A stretch of 64,000 nucleotides of DNA from Tardiphaga sp. 709. GTDB lineage: Bacteria > Pseudomonadota > Alphaproteobacteria > Rhizobiales > Xanthobacteraceae. Below are positions 1-9,298 of this stretch, in pieces. Made by a program: the position numbers and the translations under genes. Each line of letters opens with the position of its first letter. The stretch's first letter is position 1. The DNA lies in assembly GCF_032401055.1 (NCBI RefSeq), contig NZ_CP135529.1, forward strand, positions 5,702,501-5,766,500. Reading direction: 5' to 3'. Below the pieces are notes generated by a model. That model saw only the letters and a list, made by a program, of their open reading frames with translations. It ran no database searches and was not told the origin of the DNA.

Positions 1-1305
1 ACTGATGAAGGCGAGCTGGCGTGCGACGACCCGGTCCCGAAAGTCCTGATCTGTTGCGAGTTGCATCAAAGCGTCCGCCACCGCATTGGCAGAACGTTCG
101 GTCAAAGAGATGGCTGCATCCGCGATCGTATAGGCGATCGCGGAACAGGGCCATGCAATGACCGGCAGGCTGTGCGCCATGGCCTCGATCAGCGGAACGC
201 CGAAGCCCTCGTGGTAGCTCAGGGATACATAGGCGTGCGCCGTATTGAACCAGCGATGCAGTTCCTCATCGGAGACGGCGCCTGTCAGGATAACGTGCTC
301 ATCCAGATGATGTTGCGCGGCGCGGCGGCGAATTTCGGCGGGGTAGGCGTCCTCTATCGAGTCGAAGCGTCCGACGATGACAAGGCGCGATGGCCGAGCA
401 TATCGTCGTGCGAATTCCGCGAAGGCGTCGACGAGATCGGCCTGTCCCTTTGACTTCGTCACCCGCCCGACGAACAGCACCGTAAACGGATCGGCGTTCG
501 TCACGTTCGGTTTGGCAGGAGGCTGCCCGGCGTCACGCGGCCGCAACGTGTCGAGATCGAACAGAAGCGAACTGACCGCGGGGCTCTCGTAGCCGCAACG
601 CTGTAGCTCCAGCATGTTGAACTCGCTGTCCGCAAGCGCAGCCAGCATATGTGGACGCATATCGACCAGTTGCCGTCGGCCTAGTTCGGAATAGGGGATC
701 ATCCATGGCGCATCGCCGAGAAACTCAGGCGGCGTCACGTTGTGATACATCAGGATCTTGCGGGCATCGAGCGACAGGATGAAGTCGAGAATGCCATGAC
801 CCATCGAGTGATGGACAATCAGAACGTAGTCGTCGTGATTGGGCAGGTCGTCCGCCAGAAAAAGCACGTCGGACAATCTCGGGTCGCGGTGCTCGACGAA
901 GATTTCGCTCTCATAGCCGAGACCGCGCAGAAGACGCTGAACCAGAAAAAGCGAGTTCGTCACCGCGTCGCCTACGGCGGATCCGGAATGAAACTGATGC
1001 ACCGTGCGGATCTGCGTGCGCCCGCCGACATACGGGACGGCTGCCTGCAATGCGCCCGCGGATTTGACCCGCGGATTGACCGGCACCGGCTGCTTCATCA
1101 GCCCGGCGCGAACCAGCGCCTTGACCGTCAGGAAACGTGCAAGACGCACGCCGCGCTCTGCTGTAGTGCCGCGTCCTGATGCCTTGTTAAGTCGCTGGAC
1201 AAGGCCGAGCGGAATGCCGGCGCTGATCAGCGCCGCGCCGTAGCGTCGTCGGGCAAGGTTCTGAAAGATGGGTGGGACGCGTCCGAACAACTGCAGATCT
1301 CTCAA
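1..1305 (-). CDS. GT4 family glycosyltransferase (3' end cut by window)
   Basis: The protein reads from the minus strand and runs off the left edge, so the C-terminus is missing (about 435 residues visible). The N-terminal half carries VHQFHSGSAVGDAVTNS and VHHSMGHGILDF, typical of GT-B glycosyltransferases of polysaccharide loci. The C-terminal half has the GT4 donor-site pattern: VLFVGRVTKSKGQADLVDAF, then YVSLSYHEGFGVPLIEAMA with the conserved Glu of the E-x7-E motif. It probably transfers a sugar from a nucleotide donor to a growing glycan on the inner face of the cytoplasmic membrane. The start is uncertain: no ATG is available, TTG at 1305 is used here, and TTG at 1290 has a better GAGAG ribosome site. 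Donor and acceptor cannot be told from sequence. Confidence 0.85.
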   Translation of the reverse strand, partial: MRDLQLFGRVPPIFQNLARRRYGAALISAGIPLGLVQRLNKASGRGTTAERGVRLARFLTVKALVRAGLMKQPVPVNPRVKSAGALQAAVPYVGGRTQIRTVHQFHSGSAVGDAVTNSLFLVQRLLRGLGYESEIFVEHRDPRLSDVLFLADDLPNHDDYVLIVHHSMGHGILDFILSLDARKILMYHNVTPPEFLGDAPWMIPYSELGRRQLVDMRPHMLAALADSEFNMLELQRCGYESPAVSSLLFDLDTLRPRDAGQPPAKPNVTNADPFTVLFVGRVTKSKGQADLVDAFAEFARRYARPSRLVIVGRFDSIEDAYPAEIRRRAAQHHLDEHVILTGAVSDEELHRWFNTAHAYVSLSYHEGFGVPLIEAMAHSLPVIAWPCSAIAYTIADAAISLTERSANAVADALMQLATDQDFRDRVVARQLAFIS

Positions 1306-1399
1306 AGAGCTTTGTCAAAATGTCTTTTGAAACGGCCGGCCGGACGCCGTTTTGGTAGCCATTTGATACCACTGCCGCAATGACGAAGCCAATGCAAGC

Positions 1400-1425
1400 A
1401 GGCCTGACTAGACGTCGTCAGGCCT
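1400..1425 (-). terminator. Hairpin at the 3' end of the NAD synthetase gene
   Basis: A perfect 9-bp inverted repeat (AGGCCTGAC / GTCAGGCCT, 8-base loop) overlaps the stop codon of the gene ending at 1418. No T-run follows, so it may stabilise the transcript end or be a weak terminator. Confidence 0.35.
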
Positions 1426-3466
1426 CATCCGGAACATTTGCGTCGAGTTCCGCAGTCCAGATCCTGGCCGAGGAATCGCTGGGTGCGCGCCAGTCGCCGC
1501 GCGGCGATAGTGAGCCGCCTGATGCGACCTTGGGGCCGTTCGGAATGGCCGAGCGCTTGAACTGGCTGATCTGAAAGAACCGGTACACGAAGGTCCGCAG
1601 CCACTTCTTGACGACCGCCAATTCGAATGAGTGCTTGTCCTGCTCCAGCATGCCGGGTGGCCACTCGCCCGCCTTCGCATCGCGCCAAGCGTTCCAGGAC
1701 AGGAAGGCGACCTTGCTCGGCCGGAAGCCAAATCGTGTGATGTAGTAGAGGTTGAAGTCCTGCAGGGCATACGGGCCAACAATCTGTTCGGTGCTTTGGG
1801 CAGGACGGTCACCGTCGCCGGGAACCAGCTCGGGCGAAATCTCGGTGGCAAGGATCGACCGCAGGATGGTCGATGCGCTGTCGCCGAATTCCCGGCGGTC
1901 AGCCACCCAGCGGATCAGGTGCTGGATTAGCGTCTTGGGAACCGAAGCGTTGACGTTGTAGTGCGACATGTGATCGCCGACGCCATAGGTGCACCAGCCG
2001 AGCGCCAGTTCGGATAGGTCGCCGGTGCCGACAACGATGCCGTTGTGAAAATTGGCGAGGCGGAACAGCAAGGAGGTGCGTGCACCGGCCTGAACGTTCT
2101 CGAATGTCACGTCGTAGTCGGGCAGTCCCTTCGAATTGGGATGCGCGAGATCGCTCAGCATCTGTCGCGAGGCCGGCGTGATATCGATTTCCTCGGCGCT
2201 CACACCCATGGCGCTCATCAGGGCATGCGCGTTGGTTTTGGTGTGCTTGGACGTCGCGAAGCCCGGTAACGTGTAGCAGAGGATATTCTGACGCGGCAGG
2301 TTCAGACGATCGAACGCCCTGGCGGCGACAATGAGAGCGTGGGTCGAGTCCAGTCCGCCGGAAATTCCGAGGACGACCTTGGTCATTCCGGTCGCGCGCA
2401 GGCGCGTGACCAGACCGTGGACCTGGATGTTGAAAGCCTCGTAGCAGCTTTCATCCAGCAGCTTGGCGTCGTCCGGCACGAACGGAAAGCGGTTGATGGC
2501 TCGGTTCAGGCAGACGCGGTCCTCCACGGGAGGCGCAAGTGCGAATTCGATTTTCCGGAAGGTTGTCACCTTGTCGGACTGTGAGTCCGCACAATCGCCC
2601 CACGATCCGACACGCATGCGTTCCTGACGCAGCCGCTCAAGATCGATATCCGCGGTGATGAGTTGGGACTCCTGCGGGAAGCGCTCGGCTTCCGCGAGCT
2701 GCTCGCCAAGCTCGAACACGGCTGCCTGTCCATCCCACGCCAGATCGGTGGTGGATTCGCCGGGGCCTGATGCGGAGTACAGATAGGCGGCAATGCACCG
2801 CGCGGACTGCGAACGGCACAGCATCCGGCGATTGTCGGCTTTGCCGACGGTGATGTTGGACGCCGAGAGATTGGCTAGAACGGTCGCCCCGGCGAGCGCG
2901 CCGAAAGTCGACGGCGGGACGGGGGTCCAGACGTCCTCGCAGATTTCCACATGGATAGCGAAGTCGGGCATGTCCTTCGCGGAGAAGATCAGGTCAGTGC
3001 CGAACGGCGTATCCTGTCCCGCGAATTGTACGACGCGCGACCCTTGCAGCCATCCCGCGGCAAAGTGACGTTTTTCGTAAAATTCACGATAGTTCGGCAG
3101 ATAGGATTTGGGGACGATGCCCAGCAGCTTGCCGCGGTGAATGATGTAAGCGCAGTTGAACAGGCGACCCTGAAGAGGAAAGGGCGCTCCGACGATCAGC
3201 ACGGGCATCAGATCGCGGCTCTGCTCGATGATGCCGTTGATCTCGCGCGCGGACGCTTCAAGCAGGGCGTCCTGATGAAACAGATCCTCGTTCGTGTAGG
3301 CGGAGATGCCAAGTTCCGGGAACAGGGCGAGGGCGCATGACATGGTATGGGCTTCGCGGGCCAGCCGCATCGTCTCGGCCGCATTGGCGGCAGGCTCGGC
3401 AACCTTGACCTGCGGAATGCAGACCGCGACGCGTGCGAAGCCATGATTGTAGATATTATCGAACAT
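1418..3466 (-). CDS. nadE: Glutamine-dependent NAD+ synthetase
   Basis: This enzyme makes NAD+ from nicotinic acid adenine dinucleotide, ATP and ammonia released from glutamine. The 682 residues match the long two-domain type known from Mycobacterium tuberculosis (679 residues). The N-terminal nitrilase-like glutaminase domain has the full Glu-Lys-Cys triad: E51 in [14 protein letters not shown]120 in VPKSYLPNY and C176 in VEICEDVW. The C-terminal synthetase domain has the ATP pyrophosphatase P-loop SGGLDST at residues 369-375, and [16 protein letters not shown] further on. It is followed upstream by a NUDIX gene on the same strand with a 53-base gap, so the two may be cotranscribed. Its place inside a polysaccharide locus is unusual. 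Function is secure; whether it is the only NadE of the genome is not visible. Confidence 0.95.
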   Translation of the reverse strand: MFDNIYNHGFARVAVCIPQVKVAEPAANAAETMRLAREAHTMSCALALFPELGISAYTNEDLFHQDALLEASAREINGIIEQSRDLMPVLIVGAPFPLQGRLFNCAYIIHRGKLLGIVPKSYLPNYREFYEKRHFAAGWLQGSRVVQFAGQDTPFGTDLIFSAKDMPDFAIHVEICEDVWTPVPPSTFGALAGATVLANLSASNITVGKADNRRMLCRSQSARCIAAYLYSASGPGESTTDLAWDGQAAVFELGEQLAEAERFPQESQLITADIDLERLRQERMRVGSWGDCADSQSDKVTTFRKIEFALAPPVEDRVCLNRAINRFPFVPDDAKLLDESCYEAFNIQVHGLVTRLRATGMTKVVLGISGGLDSTHALIVAARAFDRLNLPRQNILCYTLPGFATSKHTKTNAHALMSAMGVSAEEIDITPASRQMLSDLAHPNSKGLPDYDVTFENVQAGARTSLLFRLANFHNGIVVGTGDLSELALGWCTYGVGDHMSHYNVNASVPKTLIQHLIRWVADRREFGDSASTILRSILATEISPELVPGDGDRPAQSTEQIVGPYALQDFNLYYITRFGFRPSKVAFLSWNAWRDAKAGEWPPGMLEQDKHSFELAVVKKWLRTFVYRFFQISQFKRSAIPNGPKVASGGSLSPRGDWRAPSDSSARIWTAELDANVPDEA

Positions 3467-3519
3467 CGGTGGGCCTTATGCTGGGCAGGCGTCGTGCCAC
3501 GGGGCATCGCAGCTTGTAT

Positions 3520-4131
3520 CTAAATCATCATCCACGGCGGTTCGCTAATTCCATGCTGCTCGCATATGGTGGGTAGCTCGGGATTGCCCGCGGCCAGATA
3601 CAGCAGGCCCAGATTGCCCGGAATTGCGAGCTGTCCCTCGTTCGCCAGCCGACGTAATTCGGGGCCAGCCACGAACATCGCCTCTACGCCGGGCTCGGTC
3701 TGGTGAAAGTCGCCGCGGACCAGTGCCGCAAAGCCGTAGACGCGGTTGGTCATCCGGCCGACGTCGGCAAAGCAGTCCAGCAGGCTCACCGTGTGCAGAA
3801 CGGTGAGGCCAGTCTCTTCCTCAACCTCGCGGCGGGCGGTCTCGGAGGCCGGCTCGTCGCCGTCCCGCAGGCCGCCGGGGAATTCGAGGGTCCAGCAATC
3901 GACGATCGGGCGATATTGCCGGACCAGTACAACCGAGCCGTTTTCATGCAGGCACAGCACCTGGACGTAATCGGCCTGACCGATCGCGTGATAGGTCACA
4001 GGTTCGGTGCCGCCGGGCATGATGGCCGAAACCGCCTCGAGATTGACCCAGGGCGAAATCGGGGTCCTGCTGCGCTCCACGGTTCGCGGCTTGGAGGTCG
4101 CGTGATCGTTCGGCAAAGCTAACCCTTTCAT
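3520..4131 (-). CDS. NUDIX hydrolase (ADP-ribose pyrophosphatase-like)
   Basis: The 203-residue protein has a complete Nudix box at about residues 105-128: GGLRDGDEPASETARR followed by EVEEETGL, matching G-x5-E-x7-REUxEExGU. These residues bind the metal ions that cleave nucleoside diphosphates linked to another group. Flanking sequence (VVLVRQYRPIVDCWTLEFPGG) resembles the ADP-ribose and ADP-sugar pyrophosphatase branch. Direct linkage to nadE suggests NAD-derivative or nucleotide-sugar turnover, but the substrate is not determined. The start ATG at 4131 is preceded by a GGGAA element. The window gives no sign of damage. Confidence 0.88.
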   Translation of the reverse strand: MKGLALPNDHATSKPRTVERSRTPISPWVNLEAVSAIMPGGTEPVTYHAIGQADYVQVLCLHENGSVVLVRQYRPIVDCWTLEFPGGLRDGDEPASETARREVEEETGLTVLHTVSLLDCFADVGRMTNRVYGFAALVRGDFHQTEPGVEAMFVAGPELRRLANEGQLAIPGNLGLLYLAAGNPELPTICEQHGISEPPWMMI

Positions 4132-4374
4132 AATCTGAGTTCCCGAAGGAGCGGGCCCGAGCGGTCCTGCTAGGACGCATTTGTGAGACCGGGGATGTCA
4201 TATCCGGTTCAGCCCGACAATCAAACCGGCTTATGAGCTCGGGGGCCACAAGCGGATGATGAATCTAGGGATTTCCAGTTAATGGAACGGATTTCGGTGG
4301 CCTCGGCCTTCGACTCCTGCGGGAATTGCTGTATGAGAGCGGCAGAAAACCTGGTGGCGGGGAGACCCTTCTGG

Positions 4375-5538
4375 ATGAACGTACCTTTCTATCGGCATGA
4401 CCTGACGGCCGCCGACGCCGGCGCCGTTGCGAGCGTTCTGCAAACCCCGTTTCTGACCTCGGGAAATGTGGGTCGTGCCGTCGAGGATCGCCTTTGCGAA
4501 TATTTCGGCACAAAGCATGCCTTGCTCGTCAATAGCTGGACGAATGGTGCCGTTGCCACCCTGCTGGCACTCAATATCGGTCCCGGCGACGAAGTCATCG
4601 TGCCTGCCCAGACGTTCATTGCGACCGCCAATGTGGCCGAACTGATCGGCGCGAAGGCCGTGTTCGTCGATGTCGACCCCGCGACACTGCTGATGAATCC
4701 GGACAGCGTTCGCGCGGCGATCACGCCGCGTACCCGCGCGATCATCCCGGTGCACCTGTATGGACAGATGGTCGATATCGCCGCGCTGCAGGACGCGCTG
4801 GAAGACCGACCCGATATCACCATTATCGAAGATGCTGCGCACTGCTTCGAAGGCGAATTGAACGGTGAGAAGCCTGGCAAGCGCTCGAGTTGCGCGATCT
4901 TCTCGTTCTATGCCACCAAGAATGTCACCTGCGGCGAGGGCGGTGCGCTGGTGACCAATGATACGGCGCTGTACGAGCGGCTGTTGCAGACCCGGATGCA
5001 CGGCATGTCGGCGGGCGCGATCGACCGCTTCAAGCTCGGTGGCTACCGGCACTGGGACATGAAGCAGATGGGCATGAAGGCCAATCTTCCGGATTTGCTC
5101 GCCTGCCTGCTCCCGGCGCAGATCGATACGATCGATCAACGACTGCCGCGGCGCGACGACCTGTTTGCCGTTTACGAGCGCGCTTTCGCGGGTGCGCCGA
5201 TCCGGCTGCCGTCGACCATCGGTAATTCGCGGCATGCCCGCCATCTGTTCGTCATCCACGTGCCGCCATCCATCAGGGACGATGCCATTCAGGTTCTGGG
5301 CGAGCACGGCATCGGCGTGACGGTAAACTATCGCGCGGTTCCCACAGTGACCTATTATCGCGAGAAATACGGCTTTGCGCCGAACGCCTATCCTGTCAGT
5401 GAGGCATGGGGCGCTGGCGCGATCAGCCTGCCACTGTTTCCGTCCCTGACGAAGGATGAGCAGACGCATGTCGTTGAGACCGTGCTCAATCAGATCGTAC
5501 CGATGATCGAGCGAGAGCAGTCGGCTGCCTCGCGCTGA
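4375..5538 (+). CDS. DegT/DnrJ/EryC1/StrS-family sugar aminotransferase
   Basis: A PLP-dependent aminotransferase of the type that aminates a keto group on a nucleotide-linked sugar. The N-terminus (VPFYRHDLT, then PFLTSGNVGRAVED) is typical of the ArnB/PseC/WecE group. VIPVHLYGQMVDI and IIEDAAHCFEGE hold the cofactor-contacting residues, and the PLP lysine is expected in FSFYATKNVTCGEGG. The start is set at ATG 4375 because a GGGGAGA ribosome site lies nine bases before it; in-frame ATGs at 4282 and 4333 would add a poorly conserved tail. It is 62 bases ahead of a sugar SDR gene and upstream of an N-formyltransferase, so it probably makes the amino sugar that is later formylated. The exact sugar is inferred, not proven. 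Confidence 0.9.
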   Translation: MNVPFYRHDLTAADAGAVASVLQTPFLTSGNVGRAVEDRLCEYFGTKHALLVNSWTNGAVATLLALNIGPGDEVIVPAQTFIATANVAELIGAKAVFVDVDPATLLMNPDSVRAAITPRTRAIIPVHLYGQMVDIAALQDALEDRPDITIIEDAAHCFEGELNGEKPGKRSSCAIFSFYATKNVTCGEGGALVTNDTALYERLLQTRMHGMSAGAIDRFKLGGYRHWDMKQMGMKANLPDLLACLLPAQIDTIDQRLPRRDDLFAVYERAFAGAPIRLPSTIGNSRHARHLFVIHVPPSIRDDAIQVLGEHGIGVTVNYRAVPTVTYYREKYGFAPNAYPVSEAWGAGAISLPLFPSLTKDEQTHVVETVLNQIVPMIEREQSAASR

Positions 5539-5599
5539 TCGTCAATACTGTATTCAGGCGGCGGCTGGCTGACGTTCGCTGAGATTTTTGGAGAGTAGA

Positions 5600-6664
5600 A
5601 TGGCTGGGGGTATTGAGTTGCAGAAGTCGCGCAAGACCGTGCTGGTGACAGGCGGCGCAGGATTTATCGGGTCGGGATTCGTGCGATATCTGTACGATCG
5701 TTACCCCGATTACCGGATCATAGTGGTGGACGCGCTCACTTATGCCGGCTCGGTTGATAACTTGCCGCCGGATGTCAACGCGATGAACAACGACCGTTTC
5801 GCGTTTTGGTATGGCAATGTCTGCAACGCCGAGCTGATGGACACACTGGTTGGACAGTCCGATATCATCGTGCATTTCGCGGCCGAGACTCACGTCACGC
5901 GGTCGATCTACGACAATCTGTTGTTCTTCCAGACCGACGTAATCGGCACGCAGACCATTATGAATGCCGTGCTGAAGCATTCGAAGCGAATCGAGCGCGT
6001 CATCCATATCTCGACGTCGGAAGTCTATGGCACAGCAGTTTTGCCGCAGATCGATGAGGATCATCCGCTCAATCCCGCGAGCCCCTATGCCAGCGCCAAA
6101 TGCGGAGCAGATCGTCTGGTCTATTCGTATTGGTCGACATACAAATTGCCCGCTGTCATCGTGCGTCCGTTCAACAATTACGGCCCGCGGCAGCATCTCG
6201 AAAAGGCAATCCCGCGCTTCATCACCAATACGCTGACGAAGTCTCCGCTCACCATCCATGGGGACGGATCGGCGGCCCGCGATTTCGTGTATGTCGACGA
6301 CACTGCAAGTGCCATTGATGTTTTGATGCATGCACCCGTCGAGCAGATCTCGGGCGAAGTGTACAACGTAGCGAGTGGTATCGACCGCGGAATGGGCGAC
6401 ATCGCGGCCGAGATCATTCGCACCATGGGCGGCGATCCCGGGCTGATCGTGAATATCGGTGATCGGCCGGGCCAGGTCCTTCGACACACCGGTGATGGCA
6501 GCAAGATTGCCAAGCAGTTTGGCTGGAAGCCCGCGGTCGACTGGGACACGGGCCTCGCCCGCACCATCGACTGGTTCCGGAACAACGTGTCCTGGTGGGA
6601 GAAGCAGAAGTGGATGCGTGAGATCCCGATCAAGACCTCGTCCGGCGAGATCATGATGCATTGA
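5600..6664 (+). CDS. NAD-dependent sugar epimerase/dehydratase (extended SDR)
   Basis: An extended short-chain dehydrogenase/reductase of about 354 residues. The NAD-binding GGAGFIGSGFVRYLY motif lies near the N-terminus and the catalytic YASAK (Tyr-x3-Lys) in NPASPYASAKCGAD. It resembles nucleotide-sugar 4,6-dehydratases (RPFNNYGPRQ, DGSAARDFVYVDD). The active-site triad reads STSEVYGTA, that is T-S-E, whereas dTDP-glucose 4,6-dehydratase RmlB has T-D-E; LegB-like and GDP-mannose dehydratases use T-S-E. It therefore should not be named rmlB. It probably supplies the 4-keto-6-deoxy sugar for the adjacent aminotransferase. The start is ATG 5600 with GGAGAG six bases upstream. Confidence 0.88.
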   Translation: MAGGIELQKSRKTVLVTGGAGFIGSGFVRYLYDRYPDYRIIVVDALTYAGSVDNLPPDVNAMNNDRFAFWYGNVCNAELMDTLVGQSDIIVHFAAETHVTRSIYDNLLFFQTDVIGTQTIMNAVLKHSKRIERVIHISTSEVYGTAVLPQIDEDHPLNPASPYASAKCGADRLVYSYWSTYKLPAVIVRPFNNYGPRQHLEKAIPRFITNTLTKSPLTIHGDGSAARDFVYVDDTASAIDVLMHAPVEQISGEVYNVASGIDRGMGDIAAEIIRTMGGDPGLIVNIGDRPGQVLRHTGDGSKIAKQFGWKPAVDWDTGLARTIDWFRNNVSWWEKQKWMREIPIKTSSGEIMMH

Positions 6665-6745
6665 GGTGAGCGAACTCGCTTCGCGAGCGGAATTTCCTTG
6701 ATTTAGACGCCGATCGGCTCGAACTGTGCAGGTGTTGGAGCGGTA

Positions 6746-7672
6746 ATGCCTCATCTATCTATTGTAGCCCCGGTCTATAACGAGCCTCTGAGCACCGTTA
6801 CAGCGCTAACCAGCAGAGTTGCGCTAGCGGTCGCCGATATCACCGACGACTACGAAATCATACTCGTCGATGATGGGAGTAAACGGGAGACGTGGGAGGC
6901 CATACGCTCAGCAAGCTCGAATGAGCCTCGCGTTCTCGGATTGCGGTTCGCCCGCAATTTCGGCCAGCACGTGGCTATCTCCGCCGGAATTGATAAGGCT
7001 GAGGGCGATTGGGTTATTGTAATGGATTCCGATCTGCAGGATCGGCCGGAAGTAATTCCCGAGCTATATGCAAAGGCGCTCGAAGGTTTTGATGTCGTAT
7101 TTGTAAGACGGCAGCTGCGACCAGAGTCGCTGCTGTATCGAGGAGGCGCTCGCTTTTTCTACAAGGTTCTGAATCTTTTGTCGGGACAAGAGTACAACCG
7201 GCTATATGGAAACTTTTCGATTATTTCCCGAAAGGTAGTCATCGCCTTTCGATCACTGCCTGAATCTTCGCGATTCTATGGTGGCATGTTGTCGTGGCTT
7301 GGCTTTCCCGAGACCAGCATTCTTGCGCAACACGGAACCCGCCAAGCTGGATCAACCAACTACAACATCAAAAGGCGAGTGTTCTGGGCTCTCAAGCTCA
7401 TCATCGGGTTCTCGACCAGACTGCTCTACTTGTCGATTTCGTTGGGTTTTTTGTTAGCGCTTTTAAGCCTCGTCATGGGCTCGGCGATTCTCTTCGAGAA
7501 GGTGATGTATCCCGAAAAACCTCTTCCGGGTTGGCCCAGCGTGTTTACGGCAGTGTTGTTCATCGGGGGGATAACCAACATCGCACTCGGAATTATCGGC
7601 ATTTATATCGGTCGGATATTTGAGGAGACGAAGCGTCGTCCGCTCTATGTGATCAGTGAGTTAACGCGCTAA
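6746..7672 (+). CDS. GT2 glycosyltransferase, polyprenyl-phosphate sugar transferase type
   Basis: The 308-residue protein begins with a GT-A fold of the DPM1/ArnC/GtrB group: LSIVAPVYNEP, EIILVDDGS, and VIVMDSDLQDRPEVIPEL with the DxD-like metal site. The C-terminal third has two membrane segments, around residues 230-255 and 270-292, as usual in enzymes that put a sugar on undecaprenyl phosphate. With the GtrA-type flippase three genes downstream it fits a GtrA/GtrB pair that makes and flips a lipid-linked sugar. The start ATG is preceded by GGAG. From here to about 9,960 the base composition looks clearly more AT-rich than the flanks, which suggests a separately acquired block. Confidence 0.9.
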   Translation: MPHLSIVAPVYNEPLSTVTALTSRVALAVADITDDYEIILVDDGSKRETWEAIRSASSNEPRVLGLRFARNFGQHVAISAGIDKAEGDWVIVMDSDLQDRPEVIPELYAKALEGFDVVFVRRQLRPESLLYRGGARFFYKVLNLLSGQEYNRLYGNFSIISRKVVIAFRSLPESSRFYGGMLSWLGFPETSILAQHGTRQAGSTNYNIKRRVFWALKLIIGFSTRLLYLSISLGFLLALLSLVMGSAILFEKVMYPEKPLPGWPSVFTAVLFIGGITNIALGIIGIYIGRIFEETKRRPLYVISELTR

Positions 7673-7735
7673 CGCAGAGGTGGTGACGATGATGAAGAAA
7701 ACTGATGGCATGTTCTGGTGCCATGGCTCCATAGC

Positions 7736-8434
7736 ATGGTCACTGCTGTGACCACCCTTGCAGTTCTTCAACCGGGATATTTGCCATGGCTCGGATATTT
7801 TGATCAGGTCACACAAGCTGACTATTTCGTTCACTATGATGACGTGCCGTTCGATAAGCATGGCTGGCGGAATAGGAATCGCGTCAAGGCTCTCAATGGG
7901 CCCGTTTGGCTTACCGTTCCGGTTCTTCACTCAGGAAAGTTCGGCCAGTTGATAAACGAGGTGAGAATTGACCCCCAGCAGAACTGGCAACGCAAGCATT
8001 TGGCGACGATCAAGCAAATGTATGCATCGGCACCGTATCTCAAGGACTGGCTGCCAAAACTGACGGAAGTCATCGATCGAAAATGGGAATCTCTCGTGGA
8101 TCTCAATTTGGCGATGACAGACATGTTGTTACAGGCGTTCCGAATTGAGACCCGCATGCTTCGTTCGTCCGAACTTGGAATCGCCGGAGATAAGAACGAA
8201 AGGCTGCTGAAATTGTGTGAGCTCGTTGGTGCGACCAAATATCTGACTGGCGATGCAGCACGTGACTATCTCGATATAGGGCTGTTCTCCGATCATGGTA
8301 TTGAGGTGAGGTGGCACGGATATACCCATCCCATCTATCCGCAGCTTCATGGAGAGTTTGTTTCTCATCTCTCAGCTCTTGATCTTCTCCTGAATTGCGG
8401 CGGGGAATCTAAGGTAGTTCTGAAGTCTAGATGA
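7736..8434 (+). CDS. WbqC-like family protein
   Basis: About 232 residues that match the WbqC-like family through the N-terminal LAVLQPGYLPWLGYFDQ, then DYFVHYDDVPFDKHGWRNRN and TVPVLHSGKFGQLINEV. Members occur in O-antigen and capsule loci, but I know of no firmly proven reaction. They may act in acylation or amidation of amino sugars. The start is uncertain: GTG 7718, ATG 7736 and GTG 7748 are all in frame and none has a strong ribosome site; ATG 7736 is used. It lies 63 bases after the GT2 gene and 27 bases before the N-formyltransferase, so it probably works on the same sugar. Confidence 0.82.
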   Translation: MVTAVTTLAVLQPGYLPWLGYFDQVTQADYFVHYDDVPFDKHGWRNRNRVKALNGPVWLTVPVLHSGKFGQLINEVRIDPQQNWQRKHLATIKQMYASAPYLKDWLPKLTEVIDRKWESLVDLNLAMTDMLLQAFRIETRMLRSSELGIAGDKNERLLKLCELVGATKYLTGDAARDYLDIGLFSDHGIEVRWHGYTHPIYPQLHGEFVSHLSALDLLLNCGGESKVVLKSR

Positions 8435-8461
8435 CCGCAGAAAGTTGGAGGCGGAGAAAGC

Positions 8462-9298
8462 GTGAAATTCGTTCTGTTCGCATTGACTGGCTTAGGAAAT
8501 GTTGTTTTGCGGACCCTGTTGGATCGCGGAATTCGACCGGACCTGCTGATCACCCGAGAAGAAAAAGGCGCGTATCCCTACGAGCCTATTCCCTTCATTG
8601 GTGATCTTGCATCTTCAAGCGACGTGCCTTGGAATACGTGCTCACCGGATGATCAGTCGTTCGCCTCGTGTAGCGATGGGTTACTATTAGTTGCGACCTA
8701 TCATCGGATTATACGTCGCAATGTGTTGCAGAATTTCAAAACGGCGATCAATCTTCACCCTTCATTACTTCCGCATAACAGAGGGTCTAATCCGTTCTTC
8801 TGGTCACTTCGAAACGGCGACAAATCGGCTGGAGTATCTGCTCATGCATTAACCGAAGGGGTCGATGATGGGCCGATCTGCATGCAAGCATCGATTGATG
8901 TCGGTCCGAACGAGACCCAGACCCTTTTACGTCATAGGTTAGCTCACGTGGCCGGAAAGATGTCGGTGGACATCGTGAATCAATTTCGAAGTGAAACGCT
9001 GGTATTCAAAGAACAGGATGCCCGGTTTGCGACATCTTACCCTCGATTGGATGAGGCGGCATTCCAAATAGATACCAACGAAAGCGCTGATCAGATCCGA
9101 CGGCATGTTAACGCGTTGCGAGATTGGCCTTTGGCTTTGCTGGGGGGGCGTCGGGTCCGTCGGCTCACGCAAATTCTGGAGCCATCCTTAGTTGAGCCGG
9201 GTACGATCTTGTCTGAAAATTCTGCCGAATATGTCGTTCGTGTCGCGGATGCCGACATTGTTCTTGAGCTCGAGAATGGCGCGGCTGGGAATTTATGA
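8462..9298 (+). CDS. Sugar N-formyltransferase
   Basis: The N-terminal half is a formyl transferase domain related to Met-tRNA formyltransferase. It has the folate-binding and catalytic loop NLHPSLLPHNRGSNPFFWSL, with the Asn and His of the N-x-H pair, and the later Asp in TEGVDDGPICMQ. The C-terminal region is short and unlike the OB-fold of Fmt, and the gene sits among sugar aminotransferase, dehydratase and glycosyltransferase genes. It therefore most likely moves a formyl group from 10-formyl-tetrahydrofolate to the amine of a nucleotide-linked 4-amino sugar (Fdt/VioF/WbtJ type). The start is GTG 8462 behind a strong GGAGGCGGAG site. Its TGA overlaps the ATG of the next gene, so the two are translationally coupled. 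Confidence 0.87.
   Translation: MKFVLFALTGLGNVVLRTLLDRGIRPDLLITREEKGAYPYEPIPFIGDLASSSDVPWNTCSPDDQSFASCSDGLLLVATYHRIIRRNVLQNFKTAINLHPSLLPHNRGSNPFFWSLRNGDKSAGVSAHALTEGVDDGPICMQASIDVGPNETQTLLRHRLAHVAGKMSVDIVNQFRSETLVFKEQDARFATSYPRLDEAAFQIDTNESADQIRRHVNALRDWPLALLGGRRVRRLTQILEPSLVEPGTILSENSAEYVVRVADADIVLELENGAAGNL

Noticed and set aside
4279-5469. Minus-strand open frame of 396 codons opposite the aminotransferase
   Set aside because: Arg/His/Gln-rich shadow of a GC-rich gene with no family pattern; the plus-strand gene has clear motifs.
5486-6754. Minus-strand open frame of 422 codons opposite the sugar SDR
   Set aside because: Shadow frame; the SDR motifs and ribosome site lie on the plus strand.
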